Positions 56,514 through 64,000 of a stretch of DNA of 64,000 nt are shown piece after piece. Each line of letters opens with the position of its first letter. Position 1 is the first letter of the stretch. A program made the position numbers and the translations under genes. Below the pieces are notes generated by a model. It was not told where the DNA came from. It saw nothing but the letters and a program-made list of their open reading frames with translations, and searched no databases. Source of the DNA: Synechococcus sp. HK01-R (GTDB lineage: Bacteria; Cyanobacteriota; Cyanobacteriia; PCC-6307; Cyanobiaceae); the NCBI RefSeq assembly GCF_014217855.1, contig NZ_CP059059.1:744001-808000 (forward strand), in the 5' to 3' direction.

Positions 56514-57773
56514 TCAAGGTCCCAGATAGCGCGATTGCAGCAGGGTTTCGAGGTCGTTGCGGAGTGCCACGTCGGCGTCGTTCAGAAAAGGACCCAGCTC
56601 TGTGAGGGGGATCGGGACTCGTGGATAAGGCCTGAGATTGAACAGCACCTGTTTTTTCAGGAGAGGACAGCCGGCATGCAGCAACGCCTGCCAGGCATAG
56701 AGGCTCAGATTCACACCCCGAGGTTCGCGCACCTCAAACCGTTCGAGCTGCTGATCCAGCTCCTCCCCAGCCACCAACATGGCAATCAGCCCATGGCGAG
56801 CACGCAGCGCTACTCCGGCTTTCAGCAGCGCCTGGCTCAGGCCGATCTCTCCTTGGTTGATGAGATCGTCTTTGTGGCCATCGAGTGCCAGCTGCGGCCA
56901 GAAGCTTCGCCAGGCCTTGCTCCGTAGCAGGCAGCCATTGGCGAGCAGCCAATACGACTGCAGGTGGTACGCATCTCGCTCGATCGAATCGGTCATGCCC
57001 AGCAGGCGGGGCTGGTCGTTCGGGTTGTCGGTGGCCATCGCCTCGAGGCAGGCCGCCAACCGCTTGCCGCCGCCAACCGGCAAGGTGCTGTCGTTGGCCA
57101 ACAGGCAATGGCTGAGCCCGCGTAAGAGCTGAGGTCGTTCCTGCAGCAGGCAGCAGAAATCTCGATAGGCCCCCAGGCACAGCCCCAGGTTCCGCCGTCG
57201 ACTGATCAGAGCATCGCCTTGCTGCAGCGCCGCTTCGGCATCGGCATTCAGGCCTGAACTCGACACCACCACTGTCCAGCCTGCGCGCTGCATCGCCTGC
57301 AGTGCCAGGAGCCAGCTGCCCGGCAGGGCGCCACGGCGGTCGTAGTGGTGCCAGAACACCAGCCGCTGCGGCTGGCGCCGTTCGAGCCCCTGCAGGAGCT
57401 GGTCGGCATCCTCCAGTCGGCCACGGTGGTTCCAGCGAGCGTTGAGGCGTTGCTCCTGGCGTTGTTGTTGCCAGAGCTCCGCCCGGCGCCAGGCCTCAGT
57501 GCCTTGCAGCACCGCAAGCAGGGATGGATCGCCCTGATGCTGTTCTGGCAGAGCGAGAGCACGCCAGAGAGCGAGTTTTCCCTGTTGACTGGGCAGCGGC
57601 AATCTCAGGCGTTGGGCCTGACGCAGGCTGCGCTGCAACCGCGGTCGGCTGCGGCCCAGGTCGCGCAGGGAGCGATAGGCCAGCAGCGCTTGGCCGGCAT
57701 CGCCCCTGCACAACTGACGGCTGAAGGCCCGTAAGGCAAGGGCCTGAGCGAGGCGGTGGTGCATCAGCAGCAA
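56514..57773 (-). CDS. RgpF-like rhamnan synthesis protein
   Basis: The 419-residue protein matches RgpF-type glycosyltransferases of rhamnan polysaccharides: RLVFWHHYDRRGALPGSWLL, LISRRRNLGLCLGAYRD, LLANDSTLPVGGG and DAYHLQSYWLLAN. The first about 130 residues are Leu/Arg/Gln-rich and unassigned. With the rfbABCD genes in the same window, transfer of rhamnose is plausible. It is first of a three-gene minus-strand operon and divergent from secA by 81 bases. Confidence 0.85.
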   Translation of the reverse strand: MLLMHHRLAQALALRAFSRQLCRGDAGQALLAYRSLRDLGRSRPRLQRSLRQAQRLRLPLPSQQGKLALWRALALPEQHQGDPSLLAVLQGTEAWRRAELWQQQRQEQRLNARWNHRGRLEDADQLLQGLERRQPQRLVFWHHYDRRGALPGSWLLALQAMQRAGWTVVVSSSGLNADAEAALQQGDALISRRRNLGLCLGAYRDFCCLLQERPQLLRGLSHCLLANDSTLPVGGGKRLAACLEAMATDNPNDQPRLLGMTDSIERDAYHLQSYWLLANGCLLRSKAWRSFWPQLALDGHKDDLINQGEIGLSQALLKAGVALRARHGLIAMLVAGEELDQQLERFEVREPRGVNLSLYAWQALLHAGCPLLKKQVLFNLRPYPRVPIPLTELGPFLNDADVALRNDLETLLQSRYLGP

Positions 57774-57854
57774 CCAGACGGGCAGGGCTGAACCCTCGCA
57801 GTATCACTCCACCCGGGCTCAGTAGGCTGGCCAGCACTGACCTCGGCCGCCTCC

Positions 57855-60716
57855 ATGCTCAAGCTCCTGCTGGGTGACCCCAATGCCCGCAAGCTGAAGC
57901 GCTACCAGCCGATCGTCTCCGACATCAACCTGCTGGAGGAGGAGATCGCTCCCCTCAGCGACGACGAGCTGCGCCGCCGCACCGCTGACTTCCGCCAGCG
58001 CCTCGAGAACGCCGGCAGCCTCGACAACCAGCGCCCTCTGCTTGATGAGCTGCTGCCGGAAGCGTTTGCCGTGGTGCGTGAAGCCGGCAAGCGCGTGCTC
58101 GGCATGCGTCACTTCGATGTGCAGCTGATCGGCGGCATGGTGCTGCACGAGGGCCAGATCGCCGAGATGAAAACCGGCGAGGGCAAGACCCTCGTGGCCA
58201 CCCTGCCCAGCTTCCTCAATGCGCTCACGGGCCGGGGCGTGCACGTGGTCACGGTGAACGATTACCTCGCCCGCCGCGATGCCGAGTGGATGGGCCAGGT
58301 GCATCGCTTCCTGGGCTTGAGCGTGGGTCTGATCCAGCAGGACATGACCCCCACCGAGCGGCGTCGCAACTACGGCTGCGACATCACCTACGCCACCAAC
58401 TCGGAGCTGGGATTCGATTACCTGCGCGACAACATGGCCACCGACATCAGTGAGGTGGTGCAGCGCGAGTTCCAGTACTGCGTGATCGACGAGGTGGATT
58501 CGATCCTGATCGATGAGGCCCGCACCCCCTTGATCATTTCCGGGCAGGTGGAGCGACCCCAGGAGAAATACCAGCAGGCGGCTCAGGTGGCGGCCGCGCT
58601 GGAGCGGGCGGCGGAGATGGGCAAAGACGGCATCGACCCCGAGGGCGATTACGAGGTGGATGAAAAGCAGCGCAGCTGCACCCTCACCGATGAAGGCTTC
58701 GCCAAGGCGGAATCGCTGCTGGGCGTCAGCGATCTCTATGACCCCCAGGACCCCTGGGCCCACTACATCACCAATGCCCTCAAGGCCAAGGAGCTGTTCA
58801 TCCGCGATGTGAATTACATCGTGCGCGAAGGCGAGGCAGTGATCGTGGATGAATTCACCGGTCGGGTGATGCCCGGCCGCCGCTGGAGCGACGGTCAGCA
58901 CCAGGCGATCGAAGCCAAGGAGAGCCTGGCGGTGCAGCCGGAAACCCAGACCCTCGCCTCGATCACCTATCAGAACTTCTTCCTGCTCTATCCGCGTCTG
59001 GCCGGCATGACCGGCACCGCCAAGACCGAGGAGGTGGAATTCGAGAAGACCTACAAGCTCGAAACCACGATCGTGCCCACCAACAGGCCCCGGGCGCGGC
59101 AGGACATGGCCGATCAGGTCTACAAGACCGAAACCGCCAAATGGCGTGCGGTAGCTAAGGAGACCGCCCAGATCCACCGCGAGGGACGGCCCGTGCTCGT
59201 GGGCACCACCAGCGTGGAGAAGAGCGAGCTGCTCAGTGCCCTGCTGGCGGAGGAGGCGATTCCCCACAACCTGCTCAACGCCAAACCTGAAAACGTGGAG
59301 CGGGAGGCGGAAATCGTCGCCCAGGCCGGTCGCTCCGGCGCCGTGACGATCGCCACCAACATGGCCGGCCGCGGCACCGACATCATCCTCGGCGGCAACA
59401 GCGACTACATGGCTCGCCTCAAGCTGCGGGAGGTGCTGCTGCCTCGCTTGGTGCGTCCCGAGGAGGGCCACCGCCCGCCGGTGCCCCTGCAACGCAGCGC
59501 TGAAGCTTCAGGCTTCGCTGCCAAGGCTGCCCCTTCCAGCGGTCCCCACGGCCATGCTCCCAGTGAGGCGCGAGCGATCGGCAGCCTCTATCCCTGCCAG
59601 CTCAGTGAAGACACCGACCAGGCCCTGGCGGATCTCGCTCGCGATCTCGTCAAGGCCTGGGGGGATCGCGCCATCTCGGTGATTGAGCTCGAAGATCGGA
59701 TTGCCACTGCCGCTGAGAAAGCCCCCACCGACGAGGCACAGATCGCTGCCCTGCGTGCTGCGATCGCCCGCGTGAAGGCGGAATACGACGTGGTGGTGAA
59801 GCAGGAGGAGGCGCGGGTGCGTGAGGCCGGTGGCCTTCACGTCATCGGCACCGAACGTCATGAATCCCGCCGGGTGGACAACCAGCTGCGCGGCCGCGCC
59901 GGTCGTCAGGGCGACCCTGGCAGCACTCGCTTCTTCCTCTCCCTGGGCGACAACCTGCTGCGCATCTTCGGCGGTGATCGTGTGGCCGGCCTGATGAACG
60001 CCTTCCGCGTGGAGGAAGACATGCCGATTGAATCCGGCATGCTCACCCGCTCCTTGGAGGGGGCCCAAAAGAAGGTCGAGACCTACTACTACGACATCCG
60101 CAAGCAGGTGTTTGAGTACGACGAGGTGATGAACAATCAGCGCAAGGCGGTGTATTCCGAACGTCGTCGTGTGCTCGAGGGCCGTGAGCTCAAGAAGCAG
60201 GTGATCGGTTACGGCGAGCGCACCATGAACGAGATCGTGGAGGCCTATGTGAATCCCGACCTGCCCCCGGAGGAGTGGGATCTCGCCCAGCTGGTGAGCA
60301 AGGTGAAGGAGTTTGTGTATCTGCTCGAGGATCTGGAGCCCGAGCAGCTCCAGGGACTCTCGATGGAGGAGCTCAAGGCCTTCCTCCAGGAGCAGCTGCG
60401 TAACGCCTACGACCTCAAGGAGGCTCAGATTGAGCAGCAGCGCCCTGGGCTGATGCGGGAGGCGGAGCGTTTCTTCATCTTGCAGCAGATCGACACCCTC
60501 TGGCGTGAACATCTGCAGGCGATGGATGCCCTGCGGGAATCGGTGGGTCTACGTGGCTACGGCCAGAAGGACCCGCTGATCGAATACAAGAACGAGGGCT
60601 ATGACATGTTCCTGGAGATGATGACCGGCATGCGCCGCAACGTGATCTACTCGATGTTCATGTTCCAGCCGGCTCCTCCTGCCGGCCAGTCGGCGGAGCA
60701 GTCCGTCTCGGCCTGA
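57855..60716 (+). CDS. secA: Preprotein translocase ATPase SecA
   Basis: SecA drives protein export through SecYEG; in cyanobacteria it works at both plasma and thylakoid membranes. The 953-residue protein starts [19 protein letters not shown], with [14 protein letters not shown] (Walker A), [19 protein letters not shown] (Walker B) and [10 protein letters not shown]. An extra about 90-residue segment ([15 protein letters not shown] start after [14 protein letters not shown]) sits in the second nucleotide domain, as in cyanobacterial and plastid SecA. The C-terminus has no zinc-binding Cys cluster. Its stop codon abuts the converging cysE stop. Confidence 0.97.
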   Translation: MLKLLLGDPNARKLKRYQPIVSDINLLEEEIAPLSDDELRRRTADFRQRLENAGSLDNQRPLLDELLPEAFAVVREAGKRVLGMRHFDVQLIGGMVLHEGQIAEMKTGEGKTLVATLPSFLNALTGRGVHVVTVNDYLARRDAEWMGQVHRFLGLSVGLIQQDMTPTERRRNYGCDITYATNSELGFDYLRDNMATDISEVVQREFQYCVIDEVDSILIDEARTPLIISGQVERPQEKYQQAAQVAAALERAAEMGKDGIDPEGDYEVDEKQRSCTLTDEGFAKAESLLGVSDLYDPQDPWAHYITNALKAKELFIRDVNYIVREGEAVIVDEFTGRVMPGRRWSDGQHQAIEAKESLAVQPETQTLASITYQNFFLLYPRLAGMTGTAKTEEVEFEKTYKLETTIVPTNRPRARQDMADQVYKTETAKWRAVAKETAQIHREGRPVLVGTTSVEKSELLSALLAEEAIPHNLLNAKPENVEREAEIVAQAGRSGAVTIATNMAGRGTDIILGGNSDYMARLKLREVLLPRLVRPEEGHRPPVPLQRSAEASGFAAKAAPSSGPHGHAPSEARAIGSLYPCQLSEDTDQALADLARDLVKAWGDRAISVIELEDRIATAAEKAPTDEAQIAALRAAIARVKAEYDVVVKQEEARVREAGGLHVIGTERHESRRVDNQLRGRAGRQGDPGSTRFFLSLGDNLLRIFGGDRVAGLMNAFRVEEDMPIESGMLTRSLEGAQKKVETYYYDIRKQVFEYDEVMNNQRKAVYSERRRVLEGRELKKQVIGYGERTMNEIVEAYVNPDLPPEEWDLAQLVSKVKEFVYLLEDLEPEQLQGLSMEELKAFLQEQLRNAYDLKEAQIEQQRPGLMREAERFFILQQIDTLWREHLQAMDALRESVGLRGYGQKDPLIEYKNEGYDMFLEMMTGMRRNVIYSMFMFQPAPPAGQSAEQSVSA

Positions 60717-61457
60717 TCACTCCTCCCCCAGAAACTCCAGGATTTCCCGGTCCTTGAGGCTTTGGGATTCGCCGCGGCAGATCTCGCTCAGGGGTTTGCC
60801 GGCGGCCACCGCCTTGAGGCAGGCCTGGAGGGTGCCCACCTGGCTTTCGAGCTGGTCGATCCGCTCCATCAGGTTGCGGATCACATTGGCCTCCGCATCG
60901 GGCAGGGCGGAGTGGGCCAGGGGGTTGATGCGCACGCCGCTCTGGTGAATCACCCGGCCGGGGATGCCCACCACCGTGCAGTCGTTCTCCACATCGCGCA
61001 CCACCACCGAACCGGCGCCGATGCGGGTGTTGGTGCCCACCTGGATCGCCCCCAGCACCTTGGCACCAGCTCCCACCACCACGTTGCTGGCGAGGGTGGG
61101 GTGGCGTTTGCCGTGCTCCTTGCCCGTCCCGCCCAGGGTGACGCCCTGATACAGCAGGCAGCGGTCGCCGATTTCGCTGGTTTCACCGATCACCACGCCC
61201 ATGCCGTGGTCGATGAACACGCCGCTGCCGATGCGGGCGCCGGGATGGATTTCCACCCCCGTGATGCTGCGGCCCAGCTGGCTGAGCAGCCTGGCGGCCA
61301 GCTTCAGGGGCAGGCGCGAGCGCCAGAGCCGATGGCTGAGTCGATGCAGGGTGATCGCCTGGAAGCCCGGATAGCAGAGCAGGATCTCCAGCGGTCCGCG
61401 GGCAGCCGGATCCCGCTCGCGGATGATCGCCAGGTCGGCGCGGATCTGATCAAACAT
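60717..61457 (-). CDS. cysE: Serine O-acetyltransferase
   Basis: CysE makes O-acetylserine, the carbon skeleton for cysteine. The 246-residue protein has an N-terminal helical part ([20 protein letters not shown]), then hexapeptide repeats of the left-handed beta helix: [21 protein letters not shown] with the catalytic His/Asp, [20 protein letters not shown] and [22 protein letters not shown]-terminal helix of about 50 residues follows. No base separates its stop from secA's stop on the other strand. Confidence 0.96.
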   Translation of the reverse strand: MFDQIRADLAIIRERDPAARGPLEILLCYPGFQAITLHRLSHRLWRSRLPLKLAARLLSQLGRSITGVEIHPGARIGSGVFIDHGMGVVIGETSEIGDRCLLYQGVTLGGTGKEHGKRHPTLASNVVVGAGAKVLGAIQVGTNTRIGAGSVVVRDVENDCTVVGIPGRVIHQSGVRINPLAHSALPDAEANVIRNLMERIDQLESQVGTLQACLKAVAAGKPLSEICRGESQSLKDREILEFLGEE

Positions 61458-61460
61458 GCC

Positions 61461-62450
61461 TTAGCCCGCTTGCAGGCCGATCTCCTTGCGCAGCAGCTCG
61501 ATCGTATCGCCGCTGAGGTAGCTCTCGGCGCAGTGCACCTGGGGCATGCGCATCAGCTGGGAGCGGTTCTGGCGCAGGCTTTGCTCCACCAGCGGCAGGC
61601 TCGGACGGTCGCAGAGCACATGGCTGGCGGCCCGCAGCAGCGCCAGCAGGCGGCTGCCCACATCAGGGGTGGCGGTCATCAGCAGCAGCTCGTTGCCGCG
61701 CATGCTGTGCAGGATCACCTCGGCGGCGCGCAGGATGCCCGGGCTGATGCTCACCAGGCCCACGCAGCTGCCCGGCCGCAGCTCCTTGAGCATGGCCAGC
61801 TCCTCGCGGAAGTCGTTGAGGTCCACCGCCACGGCACGCACCCCGTGGCGCTTGGCCAGGTCCTCCACCGGCTGCAGGAAATAACGGCTGGTCACCACCG
61901 TGCCGTTGCTGGCGCTCTCGAGCACGCTTTCGAGCTCTTCCATCGGCACCACCTCCACGGGCACATCGAGGTTGGGCTCGAGCTCTTCGGCGATCAGCAT
62001 CGAGGCGCCGATGTCTTCCCTGGGGGTGCTCACGAGGACGCGGGCGCCGCAGCGCAGGCGCCAGTCGATCTCCCGGGTGAGCAGCTCCCGCGTCTGCTGC
62101 AGCGTGCAGCCGGCGTTCAGCAGGCCGTCCACACACTTGCGCACTTCGCGATCGAGGTCGGTGATGCCCCGGTTGCGGATGTGCACGGGGGTGCGGATCT
62201 CTCGCGGTTTCTGCTGATCGCGCACGTAGATGCCGGAGCCGGCCATCGCCTCCACCACGCCATCGGTTTCCAGCTGGCGGTACACCTTGCTGATCGTGTT
62301 GCGATGCAGCCCCGTCTGCATGGCGAGCTGGCGGGTGCTGGGCAGGCGGTGGCCAGGGGGGTAGTGGCGCGCCGCGATCGCGAAGCAGATTTGGTTGTAC
62401 AGCTGGGTCGACGCCGGGATGTCGCTTTCCTGCTGGATGTGGAATCGCAC
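61461..62450 (-). CDS. GntR-family transcriptional regulator
   Basis: A 329-residue regulator. From the GTG at 62450 it begins with a segment ending IPASTQLYNQICFAIA, followed by the winged helix with LPSTRQLAMQTGLHRNTISK and YRQLETDGVVEAMAGSGIYV. The C-terminal about 200 residues form an unassigned sensor-like domain, which differs from FadR and UTRA domains. This gene beside cysE is common in picocyanobacteria. The long in-frame extension upstream overlaps the divergent hydrolase gene and is rejected. Ligand unknown. Confidence 0.88.
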   Translation of the reverse strand: MRFHIQQESDIPASTQLYNQICFAIAARHYPPGHRLPSTRQLAMQTGLHRNTISKVYRQLETDGVVEAMAGSGIYVRDQQKPREIRTPVHIRNRGITDLDREVRKCVDGLLNAGCTLQQTRELLTREIDWRLRCGARVLVSTPREDIGASMLIAEELEPNLDVPVEVVPMEELESVLESASNGTVVTSRYFLQPVEDLAKRHGVRAVAVDLNDFREELAMLKELRPGSCVGLVSISPGILRAAEVILHSMRGNELLLMTATPDVGSRLLALLRAASHVLCDRPSLPLVEQSLRQNRSQLMRMPQVHCAESYLSGDTIELLRKEIGLQAG

Positions 62451-62529
62451 GCCGGTGGGCCGGATCGGAATGCGGCCACCATAAGGAGCGATCGGCTCGG
62501 TGACAATTGCTGCGGTGGTCTGTGTCCCT

Positions 62530-63321
62530 ATGCCAGTTTCGGATTCTCTCTCTAGATCCGCCGGTTGGCGTCGGGTCGAGGACGGTCCGGTTCCCCTGCG
62601 CTGCTGGTGGTCTCCGGCCGTCTCATGGCCAGAGGATGGCTCTGAAAGTAACGAAAACGTTACGGTGAAAACACGATCCCGTGCCGTAATCGTGCTGCCG
62701 GAGGTGTTCGGCGTCAATGCTTGGGTGCGCAGTGTTGCTGACCGGATTGCCGCCGCCGGCGTGCCCGCCCTGGCGATGCCGCTGTTTGCACGCACGGCCC
62801 CAGAGCTCGAGTTGGGCTATGGGCCTGAGCAGCTGGCGGAGGGCCGCCGCCACAAGGACGCCACCAGCACCGATCAGATCCTGGCCGATCTGGCTGCGGC
62901 GATCACCTGGCTGCAGAACACCTTGCAGGGCAACCTGGAGATCACCGTGGTGGGCTTCTGCTTCGGGGGGCATGCCGCCCTGTTGGCCGCCAGCCTGCCC
63001 CAGGTGAGCCAGGCCTTTGATTTTTACGGAGCTGGCGTCGTGCAGGGTCGCCCGGGTGGTGGTGCCCCGAGCTTGGAGCTGCTGCCCCAGGTGCAGGGCC
63101 AACTCACCTGCCTCTGCGGCAGCGCCGATCCCCTGATCCCCGCTGCAGACCGGGCGGCGATCGCCTCAGCGTTTTTGGCGGCTGATCCCAGCGGAAAGCG
63201 GCTGCGCTACTGGGAGTTTGAAGGCGCTGACCACGGTTTTATGTGCGAAGCACGCGACAGTTTCAACCCCGCTGCTGCGGAGCAGGGCTGGCAGTTGCTG
63301 CTGGAGGCGCTGCGGGATTGA
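62530..63321 (+). CDS. Dienelactone hydrolase family protein
   Basis: A 263-residue alpha/beta hydrolase. AVIVLPEVFGVNAWVRSVAD (Glu of the triad environment), VVGFCFGGHAALLAASL (Cys nucleophile), CGSADPLIPAADR (Asp) and GADHGFMCEARDSFN (His) are all kept. Family members open lactones; the true substrate in cyanobacteria is unknown. ATG at 62530 was chosen; an upstream ATG at 62500 overlaps the regulator's control region. It is divergent from the GntR gene, which may control it. Confidence 0.92.
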   Translation: MPVSDSLSRSAGWRRVEDGPVPLRCWWSPAVSWPEDGSESNENVTVKTRSRAVIVLPEVFGVNAWVRSVADRIAAAGVPALAMPLFARTAPELELGYGPEQLAEGRRHKDATSTDQILADLAAAITWLQNTLQGNLEITVVGFCFGGHAALLAASLPQVSQAFDFYGAGVVQGRPGGGAPSLELLPQVQGQLTCLCGSADPLIPAADRAAIASAFLAADPSGKRLRYWEFEGADHGFMCEARDSFNPAAAEQGWQLLLEALRD

Positions 63322-63351
63322 AGCTCGCCAGGTCTGCGGCTTGCGGCTTGA

Positions 63352-63999
63352 TCAGGCCTGGGGCGGCTTGCTCGCGACCTTGGCGGCCGTGGGCCGCGGT
63401 GGGGAGGGAATCGTGCGCACGGCCTTGGTGGCGGCCTGAGGCTCGTCGGAGTCTTTCTTGGCCAGCGGCGTCTTGCGTGGCGTTAGGAACATGATCATGT
63501 TGCGGCCTTCCCGCTTGGGCGCCTGCTGAATCTCCGCCTGCTCCTCCAGATCATTCGCCATCCGGCGCAGCAGCGTTTCCGCCAGGGCGGTGTGCTGAAT
63601 CTCGCGGCCCCGGAAGATCACGGTGCACTTCACCTTGTCGCCGGCCTTGAGGAAGCGGGTGGCCTGGCCGATCCGCACGTCGTAGTCGTGCTGGTCGATC
63701 TTGTAGCGCATCTTGACTTCCTTCACTTCGGTCTGATGCGACTTCTTCTTGGCCTCCTTGGCCTTCTTTTCCTGTTCGAACTTGTATTTGCCGTAATCCA
63801 TGATCCGGCAGACCGGTGGGTCCGCCTTCTCGCTCACCAGCACGAGATCCAGCTCTCGCTCCTGAGCCACTTCGAGGGCCTTCTCGCGGTCAATCACCCC
63901 AAGCTGCGATCCGTCGGCGTCGACCACCCGCAACTGCGGGTAACTAATGCGGTCGTTGATGTTGGGCAGCTCCCGCACGGGAGCACGACGGTCAAAACG
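63352..63999 (-). CDS. infC: Translation initiation factor IF-3, N-terminus beyond window
   Basis: IF-3 keeps ribosomal subunits apart and checks the start codon. The sequence contains [21 protein letters not shown] and [20 protein letters not shown] at the N-domain/linker and [19 protein letters not shown] in the C-domain. The C-terminal tail (after LTPRK) is Lys/Ala/Pro-rich, a cyanobacterial extension. A GTG at 63978 could start the protein, but the frame continues to the edge with RFDRRAPV, which is usual in this group, so the real start is probably outside. Confidence 0.93.
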   Translation of the reverse strand, partial: RFDRRAPVRELPNINDRISYPQLRVVDADGSQLGVIDREKALEVAQERELDLVLVSEKADPPVCRIMDYGKYKFEQEKKAKEAKKKSHQTEVKEVKMRYKIDQHDYDVRIGQATRFLKAGDKVKCTVIFRGREIQHTALAETLLRRMANDLEEQAEIQQAPKREGRNMIMFLTPRKTPLAKKDSDEPQAATKAVRTIPSPPRPTAAKVASKPPQA

Positions 64000-64000
64000 G

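Noticed and set aside
57819-59492. 557-codon open frame antisense to secA
   Set aside because: It lies wholly opposite an unmistakable secA, is rich in His/Leu/Gly as expected from GC-rich antisense frames, and has no recognisable domain.
60762-62555. 597-codon open frame antisense to cysE and the GntR gene
   Set aside because: It crosses two recognised genes on the other strand and shows the same low-complexity His/Ala/Gln composition.
62451-62795. N-terminal extension of the GntR regulator
   Set aside because: The extra 115 residues overlap the divergent hydrolase start region and have no family support; the family start fits the GTG at 62450.
1-64000. CRISPR array or insertion sequence
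   Set aside because: No spaced direct repeats of suitable length and no transposase-like protein were seen.

Overview
The window looks like chromosomal DNA of a unicellular picocyanobacterium of the Synechococcus/Cyanobium type. It is GC-rich, carries psbZ (photosystem II), and has at both ends blocks of housekeeping genes typical of this group: lysC-holA-cobH-psbZ-ribH on the left and secA-cysE-GntR regulator-dienelactone hydrolase-infC on the right. This assignment rests on recognised proteins and gene order; no search was run.

Layout. 1-4.3 kb: core genes and tRNA-Gly(GCC). 4.3-6.4 kb: small accessory genes (GNAT, amidase, MazEF-like pair). 6.5-12.2 kb: dTDP-L-rhamnose genes (rfbA, rfbC, rfbD, later rfbB) with a WbaP/WcaJ-type initiating phosphoglycosyl transferase, split by a decayed VapBC pair. 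12.2-15.6 kb: RTX metzincin protease, sulfotransferase, sulfatase. 15.6-37.4 kb: the first and largest part of a pseudaminic-acid (Pse) region. It holds pseB, a four-gene sugar-transfer operon, a Cys-free RTX-like repeat protein, two tandem Maf (DUF115) glycosyltransferase-like genes, an AT-rich insert with an N-acetyl sugar amidotransferase trio (WbuX/HisH-like/HisF-like) and pseF, then PIG-L deacetylase, a PseG-acetyltransferase fusion, a frameshifted formyltransferase and pseI. 37.3-44.7 kb: two divergent GT4 enzymes and a type I secretion operon (ABC exporter, PpiC isomerase, HlyD). 44.8-47.6 kb: sulfatase-like protein, sulfotransferase, pseC. 47.6-57.8 kb: glycosyltransferases with a Wzt/Wzm-type ABC exporter and an RgpF-like protein. 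57.8-64 kb: core genes.

How it may work together. PseB, PseC, PseG (with a fused PseH-like domain), PseI and PseF form a complete set for CMP-pseudaminic acid, although pseB and pseC lie about 30 kb apart. Maf proteins elsewhere attach nonulosonic acids to flagellin. This kind of cyanobacterium has no flagella, and no flagellar gene is seen here. The two Maf genes follow directly after a Ser/Thr-rich, Cys-free RTX-like protein, and a type I exporter lies in the same island. The main hypothesis is therefore a nonulosonate-glycosylated, type I-secreted surface protein. The amidotransferase trio, PIG-L and formyltransferase would vary the N-acyl groups of the sugar. A second, rhamnose-rich and possibly sulfated polysaccharide is suggested by the rml genes, RgpF-like protein, sulfotransferases and Wzt/Wzm pair.

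No CRISPR array, insertion sequence, rRNA or prophage was seen. No stretch above 300 bases lacks a gene; the largest gaps are about 200-250 bases (6338-6583 and 27171-27371).
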